A stretch of 64,000 nt of DNA from positions 1 to 64,000 of the forward strand of contig CASGDA010000010.1 in assembly GCA_949300145.1 (NCBI GenBank). The letters run 5' to 3'. The notes below the pieces were generated by a model. The model saw only the letters and a program-made list of their open reading frames with translations. It was not told the DNA's origin and did not search any database. This document shows positions 42,846 through 51,529 of this stretch, piece by piece. Position 1 is the first letter of the stretch; the number at the start of each line of letters is the position of its first letter. Made by a program: the position numbers and the translations under genes. Source of the DNA: an uncultured Treponema sp. (lineage in GTDB: Bacteria > Spirochaetota > Spirochaetia > Treponematales > Treponemataceae).

Positions 42846-44660
42846 CTATTCCAACCTTTTCTTCAACGCATCCAGAAGCATTCCGTTGTCGCCGGCGGTT
42901 CTGACCGCAAGCCTGATAAACTGGCCGTGGGAAAAACCCTTCTTGGACGACAGGTCTTTTATGAAGATGTTTTCCTCTGACAAAAGCTCACGGGTTAACC
43001 TCTGGGAGGTATAGGACGGGTCGGTTATGCTGCACAGGACATAATTTGCCTCGCTGGGACAGGGGCATAAACCAGGAATTTCCGAAAGGTCTTTTATAAA
43101 CCTTGCGCGTTCGGACGCAATCGCATTGCAGGCGTCCTTATAGGAGCTTTTGTATTTGTCGTAAATCTGGAGGAAATATTCACCGAAGGAATTGATGTTC
43201 CAGATGGCGGTCTTTTTCTGTATGGAGCGGATGTAATCGCCTCGGGAACAGGCCAGGATGCCCAGCCTCAATCCGGGAACCCCGTAGCTTTTGCTGATTG
43301 ACTTTATGACCACAAGATCCGGATACTTGGAAAGAATGCCGTCGTCAAGCAACGTGTAGCGTTTTTCCGGCGCGGCGAAATCAATGAAGGATTCATCAAA
43401 ATAAAGGGCCGCGTTCCTTTGTTTGAGACCGTCAAGAAGCCGGAGAACCTCTTCCTTGGGAAGGAAATGACCGGTGGGGTTATCGGGATTTATCAGCAGC
43501 ACATTGTCCGCCCGGTGCCCGTCCACAGTTGCCAGGATGTCATCCACGGTGTACGAGAAGTCATCTTTCACCGGCACAGGAACTGTTTTGGCGTTCACAA
43601 AGCGTTCGGGATATTCGTTAAATGTAGGATAGGGAATGGCGACTGTGCCGGAAATTCTTTCGCCCAGGGCGGAAATCAGCTCTGCCGCACCGTTCCCCAC
43701 CGCCACGTGGGACGGATCTATGCCGAATATTTTTCCTGCCAGGAGACTCTGCTGGCTGTCTCCGGAAGGATACTGGGTTAAAAGTGATTCAAAGCTGGAC
43801 TGAAGCTCCCGCACCATCTGTTTCGGCGGGAAATAGGGATTAACCAGATAACAGAAATCCAGCATACCGGGGAAACGCCAGTAACCGCCGTAACGGTTCT
43901 GCATCAGCGTCGTTTTCCTGGCCGCATCGGCGAACCGGGTTTCCGCAATAGCCAGATCCGCAGGATCGTCTATTTCGTACCAACGGTCACCGGAAACGGT
44001 GTACGCTTTCAAGGTGGTGGAGTCCAAAAAGGACAGAACCTTCAGCACCTGCTCATAATATTCGTTTTTGCCGAAAGCCTGTTGGTATGCACTTAGGAAA
44101 GGGACATAGTAGGACTCGGAGAAATTTTTTGAGAATTTGTAAATGTTGACTGTCTTATAGTAGGAATCAATATCGCTCCAATTGAACTGGGATTTCCCGA
44201 TGATACCTTCGATTTCCCGGTGGGAATTCACCAGCGTCACGGTACCGTCCATCCAACTTTCAAAATGGGAGACAACAGCCAGATTCGGCTCACTGTCCTC
44301 AAGCAGCTCTTTCAGAATCGCAGGGTCGAAAATCAGGTCGCTTTCCAAAAGGAGGGTATCATCCTTGGCAAGCTCCCCAGATGCAAGATACAGGGAGTAA
44401 ATATTATTCGTCTTATCATATACAGGATTTTCGATGTATTCAATGGCGATTTCAGGGTAACGTCCATCCAAAAACGACCTGAGTTTTCCCCCCCGGTAGC
44501 CGATGACCAGTATGAGTTTTTTTATACCGGCCCCGATGAGGGCCTCAATGCTGTATTCAATCAGAGTCTTTCCGTTAACCGGGACCATACATTTTGTGGC
44601 GTCTTTTGTATACTGCCCCAGCCGTTTACCCATTCCTGCTGCCAGAATCAATGCCTGCAT
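42846..44660 (-). CDS. LicC/PntC-like cytidylyltransferase fused to a PLP aminotransferase
   Basis: 604 aa bifunctional protein. Residues 1-240: a sugar/choline-type nucleotidyltransferase (LILAAGMGKRLG, the Lys in TKCMVPVNGK, acidic LLLESDLIF, DRWYEIDDPADLAIAE), like LicC, which makes CDP-choline. Residues about 255-604: a HisC/CobD-like fold-type-I enzyme with NPDNPTG (391-397), YFDESFIDF, the PLP Lys457 in SISKSYGVPGLRLG, and the carboxylate-binding Arg in IRLAVRT. A precedent I recall is the Treponema denticola PntC-AEPT fusion, which makes 2-aminoethylphosphonate and activates it with CMP. No PEP mutase is in the window, so phospho-ethanolamine or aminopropanol-phosphate chemistry stays possible. 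It follows licD behind a hairpin that borders its ribosome site. Confidence 0.85.
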   Translation of the reverse strand: MQALILAAGMGKRLGQYTKDATKCMVPVNGKTLIEYSIEALIGAGIKKLILVIGYRGGKLRSFLDGRYPEIAIEYIENPVYDKTNNIYSLYLASGELAKDDTLLLESDLIFDPAILKELLEDSEPNLAVVSHFESWMDGTVTLVNSHREIEGIIGKSQFNWSDIDSYYKTVNIYKFSKNFSESYYVPFLSAYQQAFGKNEYYEQVLKVLSFLDSTTLKAYTVSGDRWYEIDDPADLAIAETRFADAARKTTLMQNRYGGYWRFPGMLDFCYLVNPYFPPKQMVRELQSSFESLLTQYPSGDSQQSLLAGKIFGIDPSHVAVGNGAAELISALGERISGTVAIPYPTFNEYPERFVNAKTVPVPVKDDFSYTVDDILATVDGHRADNVLLINPDNPTGHFLPKEEVLRLLDGLKQRNAALYFDESFIDFAAPEKRYTLLDDGILSKYPDLVVIKSISKSYGVPGLRLGILACSRGDYIRSIQKKTAIWNINSFGEYFLQIYDKYKSSYKDACNAIASERARFIKDLSEIPGLCPCPSEANYVLCSITDPSYTSQRLTRELLSEENIFIKDLSSKKGFSHGQFIRLAVRTAGDNGMLLDALKKRLE

Positions 44661-44667
44661 AATATCT

Positions 44668-44705
44668 CCATTGTGATGATATGAACAATAATACCATCAC
44701 AATGG
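44668..44705 (-). promoter_or_regulatory. hairpin bordering the ribosome site of the LicC-like fusion
   Basis: CCATTGTGATG (44668-44678) and CATCACAATGG (44695-44705) form a perfect 11-bp stem with a 16-nt loop between the licD stop and the fusion gene start. On the mRNA the 3' arm ends in CAATGG and the ribosome site GGAG shares those Gs, so pairing would partly hide it. Confidence 0.55.
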
Positions 44706-44706
44706 T

Positions 44707-45402
44707 TTATTCGTCCAGTTTATTTTTGTTTTTTAATTTATAATCCTTGGCGGCTTTATTCAAGCGGAACATTTTTGACATATAACGTCTGATATAGAAT
44801 AACAATTTCTTAGGCAGATACAGGGGGGAGGTATGTGCCAATTTCTTAAGCTGGTAACTTATCCCGTTTTTTGACGGGGCATTCGCTATAGGCACATTCC
44901 ATGTTTTTCCGTACAATTTCCTCATAAACCCGGGAGCATCAGAGGGTATGTTGAATTTTTCACCCAGAAAATCGATTGTGTCCAGCTCGGAGAGGAACCG
45001 GTACGGGACGGTTATCCTTCCGCCCAAATCCCAGCGCCGGATAAAGTGAAGGAATCTGGTTTCATTTTCGTAAAAGATATCCACCTGTTCAGACGTGGGC
45101 TCTCCGTTATCCGTTGTGTTAACAAACTGGAACATTCTTCCGTTCCAGTCTTCATCGGGAATGTTTTTCAACCCGGCGGCCTCAAGCTCCGGTAAAACCG
45201 ACATGAATTTTTCGTAGTCTTTGCCGTAAATGCCCATGTCGGCATCATCATCGTGGGCAATAAAATTATGCTCCCTGATTGCGCCCAGACAGGTTCCGTA
45301 ATGAAGCCAGCACTGTATCCCATGCTTCGCCAAAATATCCCTGATGGTAACCATGTTTTTAAGTAACTGCTGCGGGTTTCTGATTGCAAAATCCCTTGCC
45401 AT
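44707..45402 (-). CDS. licD: LicD-family phosphocholine/phospho-amine transferase
   Basis: 231 aa. LicD proteins transfer phosphocholine (or, by extension, other CMP-activated groups) from a CDP/CMP donor to a glycan. Seen: the family's nucleotidyltransferase-like core WLHYGTCLGAIREHNFIAHDDDADMGI with its DDD/DxD metal triad, and later FPL-like segments RWDLGGRITVPYRFL. A basic C-terminal tail (RYMSKMFRLNKAAKDYKLKNKNKLDE) may contact membrane or lipid-linked substrate. It precedes the cytidylyltransferase fusion by 46 bp and follows a GT4 gene by 2 bp, so donor synthesis and transfer are encoded side by side. The acceptor sugar is not known. Confidence 0.88.
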   Translation of the reverse strand: MARDFAIRNPQQLLKNMVTIRDILAKHGIQCWLHYGTCLGAIREHNFIAHDDDADMGIYGKDYEKFMSVLPELEAAGLKNIPDEDWNGRMFQFVNTTDNGEPTSEQVDIFYENETRFLHFIRRWDLGGRITVPYRFLSELDTIDFLGEKFNIPSDAPGFMRKLYGKTWNVPIANAPSKNGISYQLKKLAHTSPLYLPKKLLFYIRRYMSKMFRLNKAAKDYKLKNKNKLDE

Positions 45403-45404
45403 AA

Positions 45405-46664
45405 TTAAATTCCTTTGTACATTTCTATTAACCTATCCGCCAAAACATCGCAGTCATAATTTTTAAGCGCAAAATCACGGGCCCTTTTCCCGAACTCCGC
45501 AATCTTTTCCCTGTTATCAGAAAAGTACATAATATATTCCGCAATGGCTTCCGGATTTTTTTCCGGAACAAGGAAACCTGTAACACCGTCCTGCAAGCCC
45601 TCGGGAATGCCGCCGATATTTGACGCAATTACGGGCAATCCTGCGGCTTCCGCTTCCTGAACCACCAAGCCCTGCCCTTCTTCCGCGCCGTTATCCGCCC
45701 TGATGCTGGGGAAAATCAACACATCACAGTCTTGATAAATTTGTAAAATCTCCGTGTCAATTTTATTTCCAGTAAAAACAACTTTATCTTGGATTCCCAA
45801 AGAATTGCATTTCTCTTCCAGATTTCTTTTGTATCCAGGAGATCCGTCTCCAACAATAAAATATTTTAACCCGGGGACTTTATCTTTTATCAAAGCAACA
45901 GCATTTATTGAATATTCAAATCCTTTCAAATCTACAAGTCTTCCTACAGATACCAGAATGAGATTTTCTTTATTCAGTACATAACTTTTTTGTTCATAAT
46001 CATCGGGGAAAACCCCTACAGGTAGTACTTTTATTTTAGATTCAGAACATCCGTTTTTTATTATATTGCTCTTTATAAAATTTGTACCGCAAGTAACAAT
46101 ATCAACGCAATCAAAAACCGATTTATATACCCCGGGTTTATGTTTCTTAGGAAACACCGTTATATCGGAACCATGGAAGGTTACAATGAGCCTGTCGCAA
46201 AATCCGTACCGTTTAAGGAATGCCCCCACAAAACCGTTCTGCCCGAACTGGCAGTGTATGACATCGAAATGGAGTTTACGGGAATAAAAATACCAGGCAT
46301 AATAAAGGACTTTGCCATTGAGCGCCATTGTTTTCCACCGTCTGACGGAAATGGCATCAAACAATACCAGGGGATGGGTGAAAAGCATTTTAAAGAAAAC
46401 CGGTATGAGGCGCAACATTCTTTTCTTCATGTTACGGGGTATATTGAGTTTGACAAGATTATCCTCTAATTTAGCCTCATAAAAAAGTCTATGATTTTGA
46501 GAGACAGATGATTCGTCATTTTCCATCTCTGTGGATGAAAAAATCACAGGAGAAGATTCTACCGGAAATTTACGTTTAAGAGAGACAATTTGATTTATGA
46601 TGAATTTTTCCGAAATGGTCGGAAAAGAATTTACAATCATTCCTATTTTCATTTCAATCTCCAA
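45405..46664 (-). CDS. GT4-family glycosyltransferase
   Basis: 419 aa GT-B retaining glycosyltransferase. Seen: an N-terminal MIVNSFPTISEKFIINQI acceptor loop, a central LVSVGRLVDLKGFEYSINA block that opens the donor domain, and the C-terminal signature FPSIRADNGAEEGQGLVVQEAEAAGLPVIASNIGGIPEG with the Glu-x7-Glu nucleotide-sugar motif. It resembles WcaL/AmsK-type exopolysaccharide transferases. Its 5' end overlaps the upstream propeller gene by 11 bp. The A/T content is visibly higher in the first half than in neighbours such as the cytidylyltransferase fusion. Donor and acceptor are unknown. Confidence 0.9.
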   Translation of the reverse strand: MEIEMKIGMIVNSFPTISEKFIINQIVSLKRKFPVESSPVIFSSTEMENDESSVSQNHRLFYEAKLEDNLVKLNIPRNMKKRMLRLIPVFFKMLFTHPLVLFDAISVRRWKTMALNGKVLYYAWYFYSRKLHFDVIHCQFGQNGFVGAFLKRYGFCDRLIVTFHGSDITVFPKKHKPGVYKSVFDCVDIVTCGTNFIKSNIIKNGCSESKIKVLPVGVFPDDYEQKSYVLNKENLILVSVGRLVDLKGFEYSINAVALIKDKVPGLKYFIVGDGSPGYKRNLEEKCNSLGIQDKVVFTGNKIDTEILQIYQDCDVLIFPSIRADNGAEEGQGLVVQEAEAAGLPVIASNIGGIPEGLQDGVTGFLVPEKNPEAIAEYIMYFSDNREKIAEFGKRARDFALKNYDCDVLADRLIEMYKGI

Positions 46665-47670
46665 AAAAATCTGATATTTTTATTTTATAAACACCAATCC
46701 GCCATGATTTGAATATGCGGGGTTTGTTTTCCGAATAGCAAACGGTCAGTATTCCGTCTTTTATAAAACCTGAAGAGCGGTAACAACCGGACAGTACTTC
46801 CCTGCCGCAAAAAGTCCAGTGTTTCAAATCGGAACTCCGGGCAATGTACAGTGAATAATGCTTTCTGTCCTGTCCATGCCTCACTGCCGAGATAAGCATA
46901 TAATACAAGAACGGAGTCCGCTCAGAGTCTGTAATGATATCGACATGCCAGGGGATGACGGGTAAATTATCAAAAACCGGTGTGCCGGGGGATTCAAAGT
47001 CAAAGCAGCCGGGCGCCTGTCCGGTGACATACTGTATATAATGGCGGGGCGGATCGGACTTTTCCACATTCATCACATAATACAAATATCCGGTGTTTCC
47101 GTCTGAATCCGGTGTGCCGAAATAAACCTGGGCGGGGGACACGGGGAACTGAATATTTCCGTGATTCTCAAAATTCTGCGTATGTATGATTGAATCCTGC
47201 CAGAGTATTCTGTCAGTACTTGTCAAAAGATGTATGTTCTGTTTTTCAGGACGGCGGGTTTCAAGATAAACCAAATAATAAACACCGCCGAACAGGGCAA
47301 TGTCCGGGTCATCATTGTGGTCTGTTTCCGGCGCAGGCGCAAGGGGATTCAGATTTTTTCGCTCCTCATGAAAATGCAAGCCGTCGTCCGACACGAGGAC
47401 GGAAGGGTTCTCATAATAATCATTGGTCGCCGGATAAGGTGTGAAGGCCAGCACATAAAACGGACTTTCGTTTTGCACCAAAATATCCGGATGGACAGCC
47501 TGCCCTGATTTATCGTAAGTGGGGGTTTTTATCGGGATTTTTTTATATAATGGAAGTTGATCTATATTGCAACCGGAATAACGCAACAAGAAAGGTATTT
47601 GTGTTATACAATTGAAAATCATTCCGCAGAATTTATAAATTACAAATTTAGTCTTCTTACTGATTATCAT
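46654..47670 (-). CDS. GH43/GH32-like five-bladed beta-propeller protein
   Basis: 338 aa. No clear signal peptide; a short hydrophobic start (FVIYKFCGMIFNCITQIPFLL) might anchor it. The rest shows glycosidase-like propeller blades: VHPDILVQNESPFYVLAFTPYP, NPSVLVSDDGLHFHEE, DHNDDPDIALFGGVYYLVYLETRR, and SSDLKHWTFCGREVLSG. The DxDI-type Asp after HNDDPD is a candidate catalytic residue, but I cannot assign a full triad. Propellers of this kind occur inside polysaccharide operons, where their role is often unclear. It overlaps both neighbours (11 bp and 14 bp). A sugar-binding or trimming role is inferred from context. Confidence 0.65.
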   Translation of the reverse strand: MIISKKTKFVIYKFCGMIFNCITQIPFLLRYSGCNIDQLPLYKKIPIKTPTYDKSGQAVHPDILVQNESPFYVLAFTPYPATNDYYENPSVLVSDDGLHFHEERKNLNPLAPAPETDHNDDPDIALFGGVYYLVYLETRRPEKQNIHLLTSTDRILWQDSIIHTQNFENHGNIQFPVSPAQVYFGTPDSDGNTGYLYYVMNVEKSDPPRHYIQYVTGQAPGCFDFESPGTPVFDNLPVIPWHVDIITDSERTPFLYYMLISAVRHGQDRKHYSLYIARSSDLKHWTFCGREVLSGCYRSSGFIKDGILTVCYSENKPRIFKSWRIGVYKIKISDFFGD

Positions 47671-48850
47671 TTTTATAAAGCCCGTCCATATATTTTTCCA
47701 TTACATTCTGCCACGCCTGGGCCCAGTCAAAGCGGAATCGTTCCGCCCGCTGAAGGCAACATTCCCTGATGTGCAGGTAAAATCCGTTGTCCTCAATGCA
47801 ACGCTGTATGAGGGCTGCGGTTTGTTCCGGATGCCCGTTTTCAAAAAGGCATTCCTGGGGCAGAATGTCAGGGATGCCGCCCACATTGGTTGCTATGACC
47901 GGGCATCCGCAATGCAGGGCTTCCAGCACCGTGTCGGGAAAGGCGTCGTACAGAGTCGGGTACACCAGAAGCCCGCACGAAGCAAAGAACGGGAACGGCG
48001 GGTTGACATAGCCTTCAAAGGAAATATTATCCTGTATACCCAACTCTTCCACCGCCTCCTTCGCGGCGCAAAGCTCCCGCTCAGTCCCCCTTCCCAGAAC
48101 AGACAGATGCAGGTTTCGGCCGGTTTGTTCCGTCACCAGAGCAAAGGCTTTCAGCATATGGTACAAGCCTTTCGATAAGGAAATGCCGCCGGCGAAAACC
48201 AGTTTTTCCGGGGATGTTTCCTTGTTGGTGTTTTCCCATTCGGGAGTGCAGCGGGGAAGCCCGATGTTGCCGGGAATGATTACCGTGGTGTTTTTGTCCG
48301 CGCCGGTACGCTCGCAGTACAAGTCCCGGTCGCAGATATTCTGGAAGGCGGTCAGCCGTGCCTTGCGGGCAACCAGTTTTTCCCGGCGCCGGTTGACCTG
48401 CTCATACAGCAGCGAAAACAAGTATTCCCGGAAAGAGAGGGAACCTGATTTACGCAGTATACGGGCACGGGTGATGTCGTTGCACCGGAAAGCGTAAAAG
48501 AGGGGCGCTCCCGTCACTGAACACAGGTACAGGGCTGCATTTAAGTGCATGTCCCCGTGGATGTGTACCCACTCCACCCCGCCGGCTTGTTCCAGAACCG
48601 GGCAGATTTCAGTATCGTAGCACCGCTTAACGGCCTTGCGGAACAGGAAGGACGCCGGGGGAAAGCCGCGGCGCTTGTAAGGAACCGTCAGCGGTATTTT
48701 CGTGAAAGAGACCGGAGTGTATTCAAGCAGGGTATTCATAATCACGTACACCCGGTTCCCTTTTGCGGCAAGGGATTCCATCAGCTCCAGGTAGCGGCGG
48801 TTGGCGCCGGTACGCATTTCTTTGTTCAGAAAAATTCCAAGTATGGTCAT
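47657..48850 (-). CDS. GT4-family glycosyltransferase
   Basis: 397 aa GT-B enzyme. Seen: an N-terminal NKEMRTGANRRYLELMESLA acceptor-domain start, HIHGDMHLNAAL, the donor-domain opening KLVFAGGISLSKGLYHMLKAF, and the GT4 signature YPTLYDAFPDTVLEALHCGCPVIATNVGGIPDI with its Glu motif. The protein would add one sugar, with retention, on the cytoplasmic face to a lipid-linked or similar acceptor. It overlaps the upstream GINT1-like propeller gene by 4 bp and the downstream propeller by 14 bp. Base composition here is G/C-richer than in the upstream part of the cluster, hinting at mosaic origin. Confidence 0.9.
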   Translation of the reverse strand: MTILGIFLNKEMRTGANRRYLELMESLAAKGNRVYVIMNTLLEYTPVSFTKIPLTVPYKRRGFPPASFLFRKAVKRCYDTEICPVLEQAGGVEWVHIHGDMHLNAALYLCSVTGAPLFYAFRCNDITRARILRKSGSLSFREYLFSLLYEQVNRRREKLVARKARLTAFQNICDRDLYCERTGADKNTTVIIPGNIGLPRCTPEWENTNKETSPEKLVFAGGISLSKGLYHMLKAFALVTEQTGRNLHLSVLGRGTERELCAAKEAVEELGIQDNISFEGYVNPPFPFFASCGLLVYPTLYDAFPDTVLEALHCGCPVIATNVGGIPDILPQECLFENGHPEQTAALIQRCIEDNGFYLHIRECCLQRAERFRFDWAQAWQNVMEKYMDGLYKNDNQ

Positions 48851-49716
48851 GGGAACCGCCGTTTTTTTGTTTTAATGTCGGTGACAATGTAATGCTCCGA
48901 CTCGTTGTATGTGTGGGTTCCGATGGCGGTGTACCCGGGACTGTTGTACTGCTCCGGGGGAAGGATGTCGGACAGCTTTGATTCCCTGTAAACTGACGGC
49001 GAAAGCTCTTCAATTTCCATAAGGTGCATGGCCCTGCCGTAAAACCGCGCACAGTCCTGGGCAGGGCGGACAAGCTTTCCGTCTTTGGAAAACACCCGGC
49101 CCGCATTCCTGCTGAAAGCGGCACTGTCAACCACCGGATTCGCGGGATGGGCTGTCCAGCCGCCGTCGGGGAAGGAATCCGAGTAATACACGAAGGCCTT
49201 CTGATTCAAACTGTCCCCCGGTTTTTCCGCAACATTGGCGACCAAATAAAAGACACCGTTGTGGCGGATGATATCCGTGTCAACGGCGCAGATACCCAGT
49301 ATCAGGGTACGGTGGAACTCCCAGACTCCGGGGAAGGATGTGCACCGGTAACAGTCTATGCTGTTGTTTTCGTTGGATTCGGGAATCATGTAAAGCTCCC
49401 CGCCGGATTCGAACAGATGGGGATATGAGAGGTGGAAGTCTTTTTCCAGCACTTGATTGAAGCCGGAGCAGCTCATGTCGGGCTGGAGGGTTATATATCC
49501 CAGCGTCCCGTTTTTGCCGGCGAACTGCTGCTCAATAAAGATGTACAGCAAGCCGTCCCGTTCCAGCGGGAAAGGGTCTGCCCAGATGCAGTCATCCCGG
49601 GGAGGCATAAGGTGCACTGTATCCCCGGAACGCTTATCAGTGACAACGAGACTGTATTGTTCCCGGTACCTGAGTTTTTCGATTTTCCGGCGTATTTTCC
49701 GTATCAGTTTAGGCAT
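48847..49716 (-). CDS. GINT1-type beta-propeller protein (glucosamine-inositolphosphorylceramide transferase N-terminal-like)
   Basis: 289 aa. A GH43-like propeller of the type found N-terminal to plant GINT1 transferases and as stand-alone proteins in bacterial polysaccharide loci. Seen: WADPFPLERDGLLYIFIEQQ, HLSYPHLFESGGELYMIPES, DTDIIRHNGVFYLVAN, HPANPVVDSAAFSRNAGRVF and LVRPAQDCARFYG, all blade motifs of that family. The N-terminal 15 residues are basic (LIRKIRRKIEKLRYREQY). No signal peptide. Function in bacteria is not established; it may assist or trim glycan intermediates. It overlaps the downstream GT4 gene by 4 bp. Confidence 0.7.
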   Translation of the reverse strand: MPKLIRKIRRKIEKLRYREQYSLVVTDKRSGDTVHLMPPRDDCIWADPFPLERDGLLYIFIEQQFAGKNGTLGYITLQPDMSCSGFNQVLEKDFHLSYPHLFESGGELYMIPESNENNSIDCYRCTSFPGVWEFHRTLILGICAVDTDIIRHNGVFYLVANVAEKPGDSLNQKAFVYYSDSFPDGGWTAHPANPVVDSAAFSRNAGRVFSKDGKLVRPAQDCARFYGRAMHLMEIEELSPSVYRESKLSDILPPEQYNSPGYTAIGTHTYNESEHYIVTDIKTKKRRFP

Positions 49717-49720
49717 AGGG

Positions 49721-50506
49721 TTATCCTTTCTTTTTTAAAATATTCCGGACAAATGTCGAGAGCTTTCCCTTAAAACTTACCGGGATGATGCAAGAATATT
49801 CAGGATGCTTTTCCCCGCCGAAAGCTTCTTTAAATTTGTTTATGGAGAGTTTTTCAGTATCAGTGTTTCCCCCATACCATCCGCCGAAATCGTAATAAGG
49901 TATCCCCTGTTCCTTAAAATACAACATATCGTCAAGGTGAAGGAATTTATTCACACGCCCAACCCGGTTGCGGGCTTCCTTGTCTTCGTTGTTTCTGAAT
50001 AATGAGGCGGACTGGTGCAGGCGGGCTTTCCCGTCAGATACAACATAGCAGTGCATAACCAGCGGCTCGCCGGTCTCGTTGTCTTTTATGCAACGGACAC
50101 AGATATTGCCGGCTGTTAAAAACTGCTCGTAGTCGGAAAAGCTTACGGTTCCACGGTTTTTTGTTTTTGCGAAATCATTGAAAAAGCGGATATAAATGTC
50201 AAACCGTGCCATGTCTTTTTCCCCGCAGGAGAAAAAGGTTTCCGCCGTGACATTATCCTTTGTTTTTCCACGGTTTGCCTGGTACTTTGTTGTTTTGTCG
50301 AAGCCGGATGTAATTTCTTCCTCTGTCCGGGACAAATCAATCAGCAAGGTATACAGATTTTCCACAGCAGAAGCTCCCGGAGGCAACGAGTCCACGTAAT
50401 GGCAGCGGATAATATCAGTCCCGGACTGCAATGCAGTTTCAATTTCCGTATTGTTATACCATATTTCCGCAATTTTTATACCTTTTTTTATTCGATTATA
50501 AATCAT
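49721..50506 (-). CDS. FemAB/GNAT-like transferase
   Basis: 261 aa. The layout fits the peptidoglycan/exopolysaccharide FemAB-like GNAT group (amino-acyl or acyl transfer): an N-terminal half with LLIDLSRTEEEITSGFDKTTKYQANRG (the KxRyxIr-like substrate motif), and a C-terminal half with GEPLVMHCYVVSDGKARLHQSAS and YYDFGGWYGGNTDTEKLSINKFKEAFGGE. The last block closely resembles the family end (the 'G.....' then 'l..FK..FGg' pattern). It might attach an amino acid or acyl group to a sugar of the glycan. It overlaps the GT32 gene by 4 bp. The donor cannot be deduced. Confidence 0.7.
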   Translation of the reverse strand: MIYNRIKKGIKIAEIWYNNTEIETALQSGTDIIRCHYVDSLPPGASAVENLYTLLIDLSRTEEEITSGFDKTTKYQANRGKTKDNVTAETFFSCGEKDMARFDIYIRFFNDFAKTKNRGTVSFSDYEQFLTAGNICVRCIKDNETGEPLVMHCYVVSDGKARLHQSASLFRNNEDKEARNRVGRVNKFLHLDDMLYFKEQGIPYYDFGGWYGGNTDTEKLSINKFKEAFGGEKHPEYSCIIPVSFKGKLSTFVRNILKKKG

Positions 50507-51456
50507 GACCGGTTCCTTTTTAATAAATTAAACAGAAAAGATTGATATGGTATAAAAAAATTAAGAATTTTTTCAATCTTTTCTATTTGTTTATCTTGAA
50601 GTTTCCATAAAGGTTTTTTTATTTTTTTTGTTTGCAATTCTGGATATTTTATCTTTAAAGCCGAAAGAACAACAGGAGCTGCAATATAATTACCATCTGT
50701 AAGAGCTTGTAACAAAGTTTTAGGCGTATTGCTTCCATCTGAATTCTTTGTCCATGTTGCGGCGAAATGATGGCACATACAAGTATTTTCCGAGAATGTC
50801 ATAATAACCTTTTGCTTATTCCGTTCTGTAAGCGGAGAAAAATAATCTTGCGGATATATTTTTATATTATTAACAATCACCGGTTGCGCAACATTATAGA
50901 AAAGTCCGTCCTTTGAAATTGCCTGATTTCCAGATGTTTTCTTTTCCAATTCTAAAAAATATAAAGACATTAAGTCGGGGATAGGAAGCCTTTTTATAAA
51001 GTAATGCAAAGAGCCTGATAATGTATTTTCATATAAATTGATTAAAAAATCCAGAACCTCATGATTGCTTCCGCATTTAATTCCCATTGAATGGGGCGTT
51101 AATCCACCGGTTTTATTACTTTCCACTCCAATAAACAAATCATAGTCATCCGAAGTCTGCGCTTCTTCATAAATACGACGGAAGATTTCCCCGTCAATAA
51201 TTTCTATATCAGCATCAAGATAAACTCCGCCATACTTTTTTAACAACCAGCATCTGAAATAGTCGCTCAAAAAAGCATGATTCTTTTCTTTTGCCAATGT
51301 ACGTGTATATTGATTAAGATCCAACGGGAGGTTTGTTTTATCCCATTGCATAATTGTAAAGTCCGGTAGTTGCTTTTTCCATGTTTCCAAATACGATGCA
51401 AAGGGATCCGGACCATCATCAAAATTAAAAAAAATACGGTGTAATATTTTCTCCAT
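50503..51456 (-). CDS. GT32-family (DXD) glycosyltransferase
   Basis: 317 aa from ATG 51456, which matches the family start KILHRIFF and has AAAGG upstream; an in-frame ATG at 51474 lies within a long palindrome. Seen: the GT32/OCH1-like signature AFLSDYFRCWLLKKYGGVYLDADIEI with its DxD metal motif, then PHSMGIKCG, and CMCHHFAATW near the C-terminus. GT32 enzymes transfer mannose, galactose or other sugars with retention using Mn2+. The gene is strikingly A/T-rich compared with those downstream. A 4-bp overlap couples it to the FemAB-like gene. Confidence 0.85.
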   Translation of the reverse strand: MEKILHRIFFNFDDGPDPFASYLETWKKQLPDFTIMQWDKTNLPLDLNQYTRTLAKEKNHAFLSDYFRCWLLKKYGGVYLDADIEIIDGEIFRRIYEEAQTSDDYDLFIGVESNKTGGLTPHSMGIKCGSNHEVLDFLINLYENTLSGSLHYFIKRLPIPDLMSLYFLELEKKTSGNQAISKDGLFYNVAQPVIVNNIKIYPQDYFSPLTERNKQKVIMTFSENTCMCHHFAATWTKNSDGSNTPKTLLQALTDGNYIAAPVVLSALKIKYPELQTKKIKKPLWKLQDKQIEKIEKILNFFIPYQSFLFNLLKRNRS

Positions 51457-51470
51457 AAAACCATACCTTT

Positions 51471-51492
51471 TCATTCTTTAATTAAAGAATGA
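51471..51492. repeat. 22-bp perfect palindrome at the GT32 5' end
   Basis: A perfect A/T-rich palindrome with central AATT covers the alternative GT32 start codon at 51474. It could bind a dimeric regulator or form a hairpin of about nine pairs. The preceding 50 bp are very A/T-rich and contain several TATATT/TATAAT-like hexamers, so an internal promoter is possible. Confidence 0.6.
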
Positions 51493-51529
51493 TATTTTCA
51501 TATATAATATATTCTGAATACTCTATACA

